From positions 62,001-126,000 of the forward strand of contig DATAUD010000022.1 in assembly GCA_036268455.1 (NCBI GenBank): a stretch of DNA of 64,000 nt. The letters are read 5' to 3'. Both the position numbers and the translations under genes were made by a program. The stretch's first letter is position 1; each line of letters starts with the position of its first letter. The notes under the pieces were generated by a model. The model saw nothing but the letters and a program-made list of their open reading frames with translations, made no database searches and was not told the DNA's origin. Origin of the DNA: DATAUD01 sp036268455 (GTDB lineage Bacteria; Verrucomicrobiota; Verrucomicrobiia; Limisphaerales; Palsa-1400). This document shows, in pieces, positions 34,854 through 43,991 of the stretch.

Positions 34854-35708
34854 ATGAGCAATTTGCAATTGTTACAGACAGCGCCGCCCCCTAGGATCGC
34901 GTTTTCAATGGAGAAACCGCCGGTCATTCGTCCGCTCTCGAACAGGGATCTTGCCGATCTTCGGCTGGCCAAATCTCTTCTGGAAAGTTCGCCGCTGGCG
35001 ATCCGGCTCGCAAATTCGCTCGGCTCTCCGCTGGAAAAAGGATTCGCGCTGCTGCCAAAAGGGTGGACTGACGTTGTCAATAAAGCGACACGAGGGGCTT
35101 TGATGAAAGCGCTGTCGGTCGCGGTGGCAACGCTCGGGAACAAAAAGCGCCGGTCTTCACGCGAGTTTTTTCACAAAGTCCTGGCGGGAACATCTGGCGG
35201 GATTGGCGGAGCATTTGGTTTTGCGGCGATTCCAATCGAACTGCCGATTTCGACGACGATCATCCTGCGTTCCATCGCCGAAATCGCGCGGAGCGAGGGG
35301 CATGATTTATCGCGTGTTGATATAAAACTGGCCTGCCTGGAGGTTTTCGCGCTGAGCGGGAAGGAAACGGAAAGCAGCTATTGGGTCACCCGGGCCGCGA
35401 TGAGCCAGGCGATGTCCGACGCGACGGCTTATTTGACCCAAAAAGGGGTGGTGCGCGAGGGTGCGCCGGCGATTGCCCGGCTGGTTAATTCGATTGCGTC
35501 GCGCTTTGGCGTTGTGGTTTCGGAGGAATTGGCGGCGAAAGCCATACCGGTCATCGGAGCGGCGAGCGGGGGGATTGTGAACGTGATGTTTATTTCGCAT
35601 TTTCAGGAAATGGCGCGCGGGCATTTTATCGTCAAACGATTGGAAGCGGCACACGGACCGGAACAAGTGCGACAGGCTTACGATAACTTGCAAGATGCAA
35701 AAAGTTGA
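34854..35708 (+). CDS. EcsC family protein
   Basis: A 284-residue protein of the EcsC family. The family core runs from about residue 95: LAGTSGGIGGAFGFAAIPIELPIST (ends quoted: LAGTSGGIGG and IPIELPIST), then RSIAEIARSEG, and a Gly-rich amphipathic region near AAKAIPVIGAASGGIVN. EcsC was named from a Bacillus ABC-transporter operon, but the function of the family is unknown. No transporter gene is adjacent here. ATG at 34854 is used; ATG at 34908 (MEKPPVIRP) is nearly as likely. The next frame begins 70 bp downstream. Confidence 0.82.
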   Translation: MSNLQLLQTAPPPRIAFSMEKPPVIRPLSNRDLADLRLAKSLLESSPLAIRLANSLGSPLEKGFALLPKGWTDVVNKATRGALMKALSVAVATLGNKKRRSSREFFHKVLAGTSGGIGGAFGFAAIPIELPISTTIILRSIAEIARSEGHDLSRVDIKLACLEVFALSGKETESSYWVTRAAMSQAMSDATAYLTQKGVVREGAPAIARLVNSIASRFGVVVSEELAAKAIPVIGAASGGIVNVMFISHFQEMARGHFIVKRLEAAHGPEQVRQAYDNLQDAKS

Positions 35709-35778
35709 ACCGTATGTAAGATTGAAAGGTAAGATGATTTTGAACACGACCGTGAAAAACTTTTCCAAAGGGATAGTT

Positions 35779-36978
35779 ATGAATGAACACCAGTTTTCAG
35801 ACCGGAGATTGAAAATCCTGATCGTGCTGGCCTTCCTCATTATCGGCTGGCTTTGTTTCAGGGGCTCCCCTTCCGCCCATGCCCAAACCCCGCCGGCCAA
35901 TCTCTCGCCGGGCTTGCAGGAGGTCATCAAATTGACCAAGGCCCACATGACGGACGACGTGATCCTGGCCTACATCCACAATTCCGGGGCCGGTTATAAT
36001 CTCGGGGCGGATGACATACTTTATTTGAACAGCCAGGGCGTTTCCCAGCCGGTGATTTCCGCGTTGTTGCAAGCGAAGTCCGCGGCCCCCGCCCCTGCCC
36101 CGGCTTCAGTTCCGGCTCCCAACAATGCGCCCCCGCCGCAATCGGCGCCTCCGCCGAATTCTCCGCAGGTGAATCCTCCGGGCGAACCGGGAACTCCCGC
36201 GCCGCCCGTTGACGAATCCTCCGCGGGGCCAACGCCCGGTTCCCCGGTGACAATGCCGTATTTCCAGAGCCAACTTTCGCCTTATGGATCTTGGACTGAT
36301 ATTCCGGGTTATGGCACATGCTGGATTCCCGCCGTGCAATCGACCGTGCCGGATTGGCGCCCTTACATGAACAACGGTCATTGGGAATACACCGAACAAG
36401 GATGGTATTGGCATTCGGATTACCCGTGGGGCGAAGTTGCGTTCCATTATGGCCGCTGGATGCGCGATCCGCGATTCGGCTGGGCGTGGGTGCCGGGTTA
36501 TCATTGGGGTCCGGCCTGGGTCTGCTGGCGCAATTCCGAAGATGCCGGATATTGCGGTTGGGCGCCATTGCCGCCGGGCGCGCGGTTTGAGGCTGGGGTC
36601 GGTTTAGTCTGGAACGGGCATGTGGCGGTGGACGCGGATTTTGGGCTGGCTCCCGACGCGTTCGTGTTCGTCCCGTTTGATCACTTTTGGGCGCATGATT
36701 ACGTTCCATTTTTAGCGCCGGGATGGCGCGGGCGGGAGTTATTTCGCCACAGCATCCTGGCCAACGATTACCGTTTTGTGGGCGGACGCTTTTTTATCGG
36801 CGGCCTTGGCCGCGACCGCATTGGATTTCTCACTCATCACGAGGTGCCGTTGGGACGAATCGAGTTCCACGACGACCGGATTGCGCATGACCGGGAGATT
36901 CAACATGATCACTTCATGGAAGGACATGGCGGACGCGCTTTCCACGATGACCATCACGATGGCCATCACGGTTTCTGA
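35779..36978 (+). CDS. Exported DUF6600-like protein with Pro-rich linker and His-rich tail
   Basis: A 399-residue exported protein. A signal peptide (about 14-36, cut after AHA) is followed by a short helical domain (about 40-95, SPGLQEVIKLTKAHMTDD), a Pro/Ala-rich linker (about 98-150), and an aromatic-rich domain (about 160-300) with repeated Tyr/Trp-Gly-x-W motifs: LSPYGSW, GHWEYTEQGWYW, FHYGRWMRD, FGWAWVPGYHWGPAW. The last is the DUF6600 signature, found in FecR-associated and secreted proteins. The tail is His/Asp-rich (HDDHHDGHHGF). ATG at 35779 is chosen because AAAGGGA lies about 8 bases upstream and the signal peptide follows. Function unknown; surface or periplasmic location inferred. 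Confidence 0.75.
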   Translation: MNEHQFSDRRLKILIVLAFLIIGWLCFRGSPSAHAQTPPANLSPGLQEVIKLTKAHMTDDVILAYIHNSGAGYNLGADDILYLNSQGVSQPVISALLQAKSAAPAPAPASVPAPNNAPPPQSAPPPNSPQVNPPGEPGTPAPPVDESSAGPTPGSPVTMPYFQSQLSPYGSWTDIPGYGTCWIPAVQSTVPDWRPYMNNGHWEYTEQGWYWHSDYPWGEVAFHYGRWMRDPRFGWAWVPGYHWGPAWVCWRNSEDAGYCGWAPLPPGARFEAGVGLVWNGHVAVDADFGLAPDAFVFVPFDHFWAHDYVPFLAPGWRGRELFRHSILANDYRFVGGRFFIGGLGRDRIGFLTHHEVPLGRIEFHDDRIAHDREIQHDHFMEGHGGRAFHDDHHDGHHGF

Positions 36979-37017
36979 GACGTCTCAATTTTAACTGAAA
37001 ACCAACTCTTCTGGCAC

Positions 37018-37037
37018 GCGGGCGGTCTTCCGTCCGC
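37018..37037 (+). terminator. Hairpin after the DUF6600-like gene
   Basis: GCGGGCGG-TCTT-CCGTCCGC is an 8-bp stem (one G-T wobble) with a tetraloop, 40 bp after the stop. No clear T-tract follows. It separates this gene from the RND operon. Confidence 0.35.
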
Positions 37038-37140
37038 CACTTTCTGATTTGCAGAGAGGGCGAGGAACGGCAAGATTCCCTGCGGAAAGCTAAATGGCAA
37101 TAATCCTAAAGACCAGCGCCCCGGCCAAAGGGGGGGCGGC

Positions 37141-39909
37141 GTGACCTCCGTTTCGGATACTTTTTTTGCCCGGACGTTGCGCGCTCTCGCGCGGCTGGTT
37201 TGCCTGCATCCCAAATGGTTTGTGCTGCCGCAGATTCTTCTTTTCGGCGTCTGCGTTTTCTACACGGTCTTCCGGCTCCAATTTGACATGAGCCGGGACA
37301 ATCTGGTGGGTTCGGACAAGAAATATCACCAGGTTTTCATGAATTATCAGAAGGAGTTTCCCGCGGAGGATGAATTTGCGGTGGTGGTTGAAAGCGACAA
37401 CGCGAACCTCAACCGTCAATTCGTGGAACGTCTTGCCGCGAAACTGGAGGTCGAGACGAACCTGTTCACGGATATTTTTTACAAAGGGGACATGCCCTCC
37501 CTGGGTCGCAAAGCGCTTTTGTTCGCGCCCGAGTCGGACTTGAAGGAAATGCGAAAGGCTCTCGAAGCGTACCGGCCATTTATCGAACAGTTCACGCAGG
37601 CGACCAATCTCGATTCTTTTTTTGAGCTGATCAACCGGCAATTCCGCACGGCCAAACAGGAGGAAAACGCCGAAAACAACGCGCTCATCGGGGCGATTCC
37701 AGCGCTCCAACGCATTATCGACCAGGCTTCCTTCAGTCTCACCCATTCGGGCACTCCCGTCTCACCCGGTGTGGATGCGCTGTTCGGAGGAGGCGAAGAA
37801 GCACAGGAAAGGATGTATCTTACTTTCGCGTCCAATCGAATCTATCTTATCACGACCCGCGCCCGCACTGAGGATGTCATACCCCAAGCGGTGCTGCGAA
37901 TGCGCCAGTTGATTCAGGACACGGAAATGGACGTGCCCGGCCTTAACGTCGGGCTGACTGGCGAGCCTGTCCTGGACTTCGACGAAATGCAACAGTCGCA
38001 ACGGGATTCGGCGCTGGCAAGCGTTGTGTCGCTGGTGCTTTGCTCGTTGATTTTCATCTACGCGTACCGGGAAACGGGCCGGCCGCTCAAGGCGGTGGCG
38101 TGCCTGGTGATCGGGCTGGGATACACCATGGGATTCACGACATTGGTCATTGGGCATTTGAATATTTTGACCATCACGTTTGCGCCCATATTGATCGGCC
38201 TGGCGATAGATTTTGCGATTCACTTTATCACCCGCTACGAGGAGGAAACGCGCAACCGGCTTACTCCGTTCAACGCCGTGGAGAAAGCGATGGTTTTTAC
38301 CGGGCAAGGCATTGTGACCGGCGCTTTGACCACCGCGGGCGCGTTTCTGGCGATGGGATTGACGGACTTTAAGGGCATCCAGGAAATGGGAATTATTTCC
38401 GGCGGAGGGCTGGTCCTCTGCCTCATTCCCATGTTGACAATGCTGCCGGTGTTGCTGATGCGCGGCAGTCAAAACGTCATTGATCACAAGGTTGGGATGG
38501 CTGCTGAGAAGCGCGAGGCCATCGAGCATTTCTGGCTGGATCGTCCGGTGTGGGTGATTGGAGTGGCGCTGGCGCTCTGCGTGGGCGCGGCCACGCAGTT
38601 CCACAGAATCTTTTTCGATTACAACCTTCTGCACATGCAGTCCAAAGGGTTGACCTCGGTGATCTATGAAAAGAAGCTGCTTTACTCCGGGCAATCCGTC
38701 CTTTACGCGGCCATCGTGGCGGATTCCCTGCCCCAGGCGCATCACTTTGAGGAGGTCATCAGCAATCTTCCCGCCGTCGCCAGCGTCGATGGCAATGACA
38801 AGGGAGACGCGATGTTTGATACCTTGACCGCGGACCAAACCGCCAAACTTCAGACTGTGCGGACGATCGAAGGGGAAATCTCGGACCTTCATTTCCACAA
38901 GCCCGACCTGGGACCGGTGAATTTGGATTCTCTGGCCACCACATTATACAGCACGATGGGTTACCTGGCGCTCGCGGCGGATGACGTTTCAACAAACCGC
39001 CCCGAGCTTGCCAAGGACCTTCTCTCTTTGCGAACCGTTATCAGCGATTTTCGCGTGAGGATGTTAAACGGCGACCGACCGGTTCAGGAACGGCTGCGCG
39101 CGTACCAAATCGCGTTGTTTGACGACATTCGTGAAACATTCCGCGCCATCAAAAACCAGGATACCAGCGGGCCATTGCGGCCCACCGACCTTCCGCCCAC
39201 GTTGCGCACGCGCTTTGTAGGCGTGAGCGGCAAATACCGCCTGCTCGTTTTCCCGAAGGGAGACATTTGGAATCATAACGTTCAAGGCGAGTTTCTTTCA
39301 CAGTTGCGGACCGCCCTGAAAGGCGACGCGGACCGCGTGACGGGCACGCCGGTGCAACTTTACGAATACACCACCCTCCTCAAAAACAGCTATCAACAGG
39401 CGGCGCTGTACGCGCTTGGCGCTATCGCGCTGATGGTGTTTTTCCATTTTCGGTCAGTGCTGTGCGTCGTGCTTTCGCTGTTGCCGGTGGCGATTGGGTC
39501 GGTGTGGACGCTGGGTTTGATGGGGCTTGTGGGAATACCGTTTAACCCGGCCAACATTATGACTTTGCCGTTAGTCATCGGCATCGGCGTCACCAATGGC
39601 ATTCACATTCTGAATCGCGTTGCCGAGGAGCAGAAGGCCAGCATTCTCTCGAAAAGCACGGGCAAAGCGGTGCTGGTCAGCGGCTTGACGGCGCTGGCGG
39701 GCTTTGGGAGCTTGACTCTCGGCAGACATCAAGGGATACAAAGTCTTGGATTGGTAATGTCACTGGGAATCGCCGCTTGCATGATTGCGGGATTGACGTT
39801 TTTGCCGGCCATACTCAACGTATTGGCACGGGCGGGTTGGTCTGTCGCGAAAAAAAGACCCAGTAGCAGTAATGCAGTGCCGCCACTGGGTCTGGAGGAA
39901 CCGAGGTAA
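37141..39909 (+). CDS. HpnN-like RND/MMPL family lipid transporter
   Basis: A 922-residue inner-membrane protein of the RND superfamily, closest by pattern to HpnN, which moves hopanoids to the outer membrane. One helix at about 22-45 precedes a large periplasmic loop. A five-helix bundle follows with LIGLAIDFAIHFITRYEEETR (about 345-365, the Asp typical of SSD/MMPL helices). The second half repeats this: a loop at about 490-740, then helices with LVIGIGVTNGIHILNRVAEE (about 818-837). It starts with GTG after an AAAGGGGGG purine run. It heads an operon-like run with the beta-rich exported protein and MlaEFD. HpnN is the family resemblance; the lipid moved here is not known. Confidence 0.82.
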   Translation: MTSVSDTFFARTLRALARLVCLHPKWFVLPQILLFGVCVFYTVFRLQFDMSRDNLVGSDKKYHQVFMNYQKEFPAEDEFAVVVESDNANLNRQFVERLAAKLEVETNLFTDIFYKGDMPSLGRKALLFAPESDLKEMRKALEAYRPFIEQFTQATNLDSFFELINRQFRTAKQEENAENNALIGAIPALQRIIDQASFSLTHSGTPVSPGVDALFGGGEEAQERMYLTFASNRIYLITTRARTEDVIPQAVLRMRQLIQDTEMDVPGLNVGLTGEPVLDFDEMQQSQRDSALASVVSLVLCSLIFIYAYRETGRPLKAVACLVIGLGYTMGFTTLVIGHLNILTITFAPILIGLAIDFAIHFITRYEEETRNRLTPFNAVEKAMVFTGQGIVTGALTTAGAFLAMGLTDFKGIQEMGIISGGGLVLCLIPMLTMLPVLLMRGSQNVIDHKVGMAAEKREAIEHFWLDRPVWVIGVALALCVGAATQFHRIFFDYNLLHMQSKGLTSVIYEKKLLYSGQSVLYAAIVADSLPQAHHFEEVISNLPAVASVDGNDKGDAMFDTLTADQTAKLQTVRTIEGEISDLHFHKPDLGPVNLDSLATTLYSTMGYLALAADDVSTNRPELAKDLLSLRTVISDFRVRMLNGDRPVQERLRAYQIALFDDIRETFRAIKNQDTSGPLRPTDLPPTLRTRFVGVSGKYRLLVFPKGDIWNHNVQGEFLSQLRTALKGDADRVTGTPVQLYEYTTLLKNSYQQAALYALGAIALMVFFHFRSVLCVVLSLLPVAIGSVWTLGLMGLVGIPFNPANIMTLPLVIGIGVTNGIHILNRVAEEQKASILSKSTGKAVLVSGLTALAGFGSLTLGRHQGIQSLGLVMSLGIAACMIAGLTFLPAILNVLARAGWSVAKKRPSSSNAVPPLGLEEPR

Positions 39910-39916
39910 AAACCTC
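39856..39916. terminator. Two hairpins at the 3' end of the RND gene
   Basis: AGACCCAGT (39856-39864) pairs with ACTGGGTCT (39885-39893) across a 20-base loop. An A-run just before it would serve as a U-tract for leftward transcripts. GAGGT-AAAA-ACCTC (39903-39916) spans the stop codon. Both lie between the RND gene and the next gene and may attenuate read-through rather than end the operon. Confidence 0.4.
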
Positions 39917-39981
39917 AATTTGAATAAAATGTCATCCTCCCTGCCAAAAAAGTCAATGAAAATTGTGTTAACGCTCATATT

Positions 39982-41469
39982 TTGAAACCACCAAGAGCAA
40001 CTATTTCGATAACGTTATCGCTAACGTGGTTGGCAATCTGGTTGGCCTTCTGCCTTTTTAATCCCGTTTCCGCTCTCGCCGATGAGGATGGCGAATTTGT
40101 CGCCGGTCCGGCGTATTCCAAGTTTAAGTTGACACTCCAATCCGGGTATCGCGAGGAGGCTCTTGGACCTTTTTACTATTCGCAACAGACCACGGAGCAA
40201 TCGCAGTTTGCCTTTCCACCCTTTTATTGTCACACACTGACGCCCGACGTTGGTTGGTCTGAATGGGAATTTTTATATCCGATTGCCGATTACCGGCGGT
40301 TTGGCTCGGAGTATCGTTTGCAATTTATCGAGTTTCTGACTTTCTCCGGCGGGAAATCAGACTTGGATCACAGTGCGCGGTTATTCACGGTTTTTCCATT
40401 TTACTTTCAGCGACGGGCTGATGACCCCAGTTTGAATTACACAGCCGTCGTGCCATTCTACGGCCACATGGAAAACCGGTTGTTTCGCGACGACATTAAG
40501 TTCGTTCTCTTTCCGCTGTATTCGCAAACGCGAAAAAAGGACGTTGTGACGGACAATTACCTGTATCCGATTTTCGCGCGCAGCCGGGGCGACCATTTGA
40601 GCGGCTGGGAAGTCTGGCCGCTGGTCGGCGAAGAGCATAAAGCGCCGACCATGGTCACCAATTATTACGCGGACAAAATGGATATCGTGGGGGGCTACGA
40701 CAAATCGTTCGTGCTCTTTCCATTTTTTTCCAAAGGGCGGGCCGGCATCGGCACCACCAATCCCGCCAGCACCCTGACGCTGATTCCTTTTTACAACAAG
40801 CTTCGCTCTCCCTCCCGCGATGAAACCTCCTACGGGTGGCCGTTGGGTTACAATTTGGTGGACGACCACGGAAAAAAATATGTGGAGCGCGATATTTTGT
40901 GGCCCTTCATTGTCAGCGCCCGAGGCTCCAAAACGGTCACGCACTATCTTCCATTCTACAGCCACTCGGCCAGCGGCGGGTTGGAAAGCGATTTTTACGC
41001 CTGGCCTATCTACAAATTCAACCGTTTGAACTCTCCCCCGCTGGACCGTCGGCGAATCCGGATTTTCTTTTTTCTTTATTCGGACACCGTTGAAAAAAAC
41101 ACCGAGAGCGGCGACTTCAAACGGCGCGTTGACTTTTTCCCATTTTACACGTTTCATCGCGACTTGGATGGCAACCGTCGATTGCAAATCTTTTCGTTGC
41201 TCGAGCCGTTTTTCCCCAACAACCGTTCCGTGACACGCGAATATTCGCAGCTATGGTCGGTCTGGCGGGCGGAGCACAACGCCCGCACCGGTGACGCCAG
41301 CCAGTCGCTATTGTGGAACCTGTACCGCCACGAAAAGACAGGCAACGCGAGAAAATTCTCGCTCTTGTTCGGTCTTTTCCAGTATCAATCCACCGCGGAA
41401 GGCCGGAGTTGGCGCATTTTCTACTGTCACATTGGCAAGAAGGCGGCCCACTCGGGGCCTAAATCCTGA
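39982..41469 (+). CDS. Exported beta-rich repeat protein, likely outer-membrane, family not recognised
   Basis: A 495-residue exported protein with a signal peptide (hydrophobic core ITLSLTWLAIWLAFCLF, cut near ALA). The mature part is full of alternating aromatic/polar stretches and holds about fourteen copies of a short motif of the type [FWYLIV]-P-[FLI]-[YFV]: FPFYF, VPFYG, FPLYS, YPIFA, WPLVG, FPFFS, IPFYN, WPFIV, LPFYS, WPIYK, FPFYT, spaced about 20-35 residues apart. This looks like a beta-barrel or beta-propeller of repeated hairpins. The only start is TTG at 39982. Its stop shares a base with the mlaE start (TGATG), so it belongs to the lipid-transport operon and may be the outer-membrane end of the pathway. 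That is inference. Confidence 0.6.
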   Translation: MKPPRATISITLSLTWLAIWLAFCLFNPVSALADEDGEFVAGPAYSKFKLTLQSGYREEALGPFYYSQQTTEQSQFAFPPFYCHTLTPDVGWSEWEFLYPIADYRRFGSEYRLQFIEFLTFSGGKSDLDHSARLFTVFPFYFQRRADDPSLNYTAVVPFYGHMENRLFRDDIKFVLFPLYSQTRKKDVVTDNYLYPIFARSRGDHLSGWEVWPLVGEEHKAPTMVTNYYADKMDIVGGYDKSFVLFPFFSKGRAGIGTTNPASTLTLIPFYNKLRSPSRDETSYGWPLGYNLVDDHGKKYVERDILWPFIVSARGSKTVTHYLPFYSHSASGGLESDFYAWPIYKFNRLNSPPLDRRRIRIFFFLYSDTVEKNTESGDFKRRVDFFPFYTFHRDLDGNRRLQIFSLLEPFFPNNRSVTREYSQLWSVWRAEHNARTGDASQSLLWNLYRHEKTGNARKFSLLFGLFQYQSTAEGRSWRIFYCHIGKKAAHSGPKS

Positions 41470-42215
41470 TGTTCCATCATATTGGCGAAATTTTAATTCT
41501 GTTTTGGCGCACGCTGGAGGCGCTTCCATTGGCTTGGCGGCAGCGCAGAAAGGTCTTTGACCAGCTCTTTGAAATTGGCAACGCCAGCCTGCTGATGATC
41601 TGCATCCTTTCCCTCTTCATTGGCGGTGTTCTGGCCCTTCAAACCGGACCCGTGCTGGTTCGCAACGGCATGAGCACGGTTCTTGGCGGAATGGTCGGGC
41701 TTTCCATGTGCAAGGAACTCGCCCCGGTCATGATGGCCATTTTGATCGCGGGCCGGGTCGGTTCGGCAATGTCCGCGGAAATCGGTTCCATGAAAGTTTA
41801 TGAGGAGATCGATGCCCTCAAGACCATGAACATCGACCCCGTCGAATATCTGGTGCTGCCCCGCATGGTGGCGATCGCGATAGCGTTGCCGACGCTCGTC
41901 GTTTTTGCCATTCCTGTCGGCTGGTTTGGCGGCGCCCTGGTTTGCGATTTCAACCAAAGGATTGACGTTGGCTTCGGCAGCTATTTTCAAAATCTGCGTG
42001 AGGTCGTTGAATTCAGCGATGTTGCCAACGGCGTTTTCAAGGCGTTCATTTTTGCCCTCGTCATCGGCATTGTTTCGTGCCACCAGGGACTGGTCACGCG
42101 CGGCGGTCCCCGGGGCATTGGGCGCAGCACCACCAAGGCCGTCGTCAACTCCATCGTTCTGGTTCTTATTCTTGACTATTTCCTGACGCGCTTTTTGTTA
42201 TACGTTCAAAAATGA
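41469..42215 (+). CDS. mlaE: ABC lipid-transport permease MlaE
   Basis: A 248-residue inner-membrane permease of the MlaE/YrbE family. It has five or six helices and the family signatures LQTGPVLVRNGM, AGRVGSAMSAEIGSMKVYEEIDAL (ends: AGRVGSAMSAEIG and YEEIDAL) and the RMVAIAIALPTLVVFA helix. With MlaF and MlaD it forms the MCE complex that moves phospholipids between inner and outer membranes. It overlaps the preceding gene by one base and MlaF by ATGA, so translation is coupled. No separate MlaB or MlaC gene is seen downstream. Confidence 0.92.
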   Translation: MFHHIGEILILFWRTLEALPLAWRQRRKVFDQLFEIGNASLLMICILSLFIGGVLALQTGPVLVRNGMSTVLGGMVGLSMCKELAPVMMAILIAGRVGSAMSAEIGSMKVYEEIDALKTMNIDPVEYLVLPRMVAIAIALPTLVVFAIPVGWFGGALVCDFNQRIDVGFGSYFQNLREVVEFSDVANGVFKAFIFALVIGIVSCHQGLVTRGGPRGIGRSTTKAVVNSIVLVLILDYFLTRFLLYVQK

Positions 42216-42985
42216 GCGCCGCCGATCCACATCCGGATAGCGTCAAGGTCGAAGTCCGCGACCTGCGGAAAAGCTTTGGCTTGATGCAAGTCCTCAAGGG
42301 CGTCAGTTTCACCGTCAATCCGGGCGAACTCTTTGTCGTCATGGGCCCGAGCGGCGGCGGCAAAAGCGTCCTTCTCAAGCACATCATTGGCCTTATCACC
42401 GCCGATTCCGGCGAGATTCTCATTGAAGGTGAATCGATCCTCAATCCCGAGATTCGGACCAAATGCCGCATGGCAATGGTATTTCAATCCGCGGCGTTGC
42501 TGACTTCCCTGTCCGTCGGGGAAAACGTCGGCCTGTACCTGACGGAGCATCAGTTGAAATCCCCGGCGGAAATCAACTCAATCGTTGCGCAGAAACTCGA
42601 GGCCGTCGGCCTCAAAGGCATCCAGGATCGTTCGCCGGGCGAGCTTTCCGGCGGCATGCAAAAACGGGTCGCCATTGCCCGCGCCCTTGTCGTCGAACCT
42701 CAGCTTGTCCTTTTTGATGAGCCAACTTCCGAGCTTGATCCGCTGATGGCCGTGGCCGTTGGAGAGGAAATTTTAAAACTCAAAAACCGCACCCATGCAA
42801 CGACCATTGTGGTGACTCACGATCGCGACCTTGCATTCGCCCTGGGCGACCGCATCGCCATGATTGACGAAGGCAAAATTGTATTTATCGGCACTCCGAC
42901 CGAAGTCAAAACGAATCCCGATCCGCGGGTTCAGCATTTCATCCGGGCCGAACTAGCCACAACCAAAAAATTATTTTCGTCATGA
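42212..42985 (+). CDS. mlaF: ABC lipid-transport ATPase MlaF
   Basis: A 257-residue ABC ATPase. Walker A is GPSGGGKS (about 46-53), the Q-loop is MVFQSAALL, the signature is LSGGMQKRVAIAR, Walker B is LVLFDEPTSELDP, and the H-loop is VVTHD. The SELDP variant and the length match MlaF/YrbF. It drives lipid movement through MlaE with MlaD as the periplasmic hexamer. It overlaps mlaE and mlaD by ATGA at both ends. Confidence 0.94.
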   Translation: MSAADPHPDSVKVEVRDLRKSFGLMQVLKGVSFTVNPGELFVVMGPSGGGKSVLLKHIIGLITADSGEILIEGESILNPEIRTKCRMAMVFQSAALLTSLSVGENVGLYLTEHQLKSPAEINSIVAQKLEAVGLKGIQDRSPGELSGGMQKRVAIARALVVEPQLVLFDEPTSELDPLMAVAVGEEILKLKNRTHATTIVVTHDRDLAFALGDRIAMIDEGKIVFIGTPTEVKTNPDPRVQHFIRAELATTKKLFSS

Positions 42986-43974
42986 AAGACTCAGTCGAAA
43001 GCAGACTAGGCATATTTTTCGCCCTGGCGATTATCTTCATCCTGATCATTCTGGAATCGCTCGGCGGGTTTTCCATTTTTAAACGCGGCTTTCATGTTCA
43101 CGCCATGTTTAAAAACGTCCACGAACTCAAATCCGGCGATCCCGTAAAAATGGCGGGCGTTCCCATTGGCAGCGTTCAAAAAATACAATTGACCAACGGC
43201 ATGGCCGAAGTCACCGTGGATCTCGACCGCAGTTCCGAAGTCAGGACCGACAGCCGGGCAAGGGTCGGCTTTACCGGCTTGATGGCCCAGAATTACGTCT
43301 CGATTGATTTCGGAACGCCGGACGCGCCCCCTGCCACCGACGGAATCATCCTTCAAACCGTCGATCAACCCGATCTGGAAGACCTCATGACCAAGCTCGA
43401 CAACGTCGCCAGCGGCGTGGAAAACCTGACGCGGAGCTTCAGCGGTGAAAAAATCGATAATTTGCTCGGGCCTTTCACCGACTTTCTCAAGGACACCAAA
43501 ACCAATCTCGAAACAACCATCGCCAACATCAAAACCATTTCCGACCGCATCAAGGAGGGCCAGGGAACAGTCGGCAAGCTGATCAATGAGGACACCCTAT
43601 ATGTCAACGCCCAGAATTCTATCAGCAACCTTCAAAACACCGCCGGAGACATCGACAACGCCGCGTCCAAAGCCCGCGAACTCCTGACCAACGCAAACGA
43701 CGTCGTTCTGGACGTCCGCGCCGGCAAAGGGACGATTGGCAAACTTTTAACCGACGACACCCTTTTCCGTGAAGCCACCGGCTCGTTGACCAATCTCCAT
43801 CAAATCCTGATTAAGATAAACGACGGTCAAGGGACGGTCGGCCAGCTTATCAACGACCCGAGCGCCCTGAAAAACATCAAGCTTTCCCTGCAAAAACTCG
43901 ACAAAGCCACCGAAAGCCTCGAAGACACCGGCCCCCTCAGCGTCCTTGGCACACTCGCCAGCTTTTTATTCTGA
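42982..43974 (+). CDS. mlaD: MCE-domain lipid-binding protein MlaD
   Basis: A 330-residue periplasmic protein anchored by an N-terminal helix (about 10-28). The MCE domain (about 35-115) shows KSGDPVKMAGVPIGSVQKI and RVGFTGLMAQNYVSI. The C-terminal 200 residues are helical with repeats of KI-DGQGTVGKLIND-type sequence (GQGTVGKLINE, GKGTIGKLLTD, GQGTVGQLIND), which resemble the coiled-coil extensions of longer MCE proteins and may form a needle-like channel. The three repeats are about 60-70 residues apart. It is the last gene of the lipid-transport run. Confidence 0.92.
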   Translation: MKDSVESRLGIFFALAIIFILIILESLGGFSIFKRGFHVHAMFKNVHELKSGDPVKMAGVPIGSVQKIQLTNGMAEVTVDLDRSSEVRTDSRARVGFTGLMAQNYVSIDFGTPDAPPATDGIILQTVDQPDLEDLMTKLDNVASGVENLTRSFSGEKIDNLLGPFTDFLKDTKTNLETTIANIKTISDRIKEGQGTVGKLINEDTLYVNAQNSISNLQNTAGDIDNAASKARELLTNANDVVLDVRAGKGTIGKLLTDDTLFREATGSLTNLHQILIKINDGQGTVGQLINDPSALKNIKLSLQKLDKATESLEDTGPLSVLGTLASFLF

Positions 43975-43991
43975 GGCGCGTTTTGAAAAAC

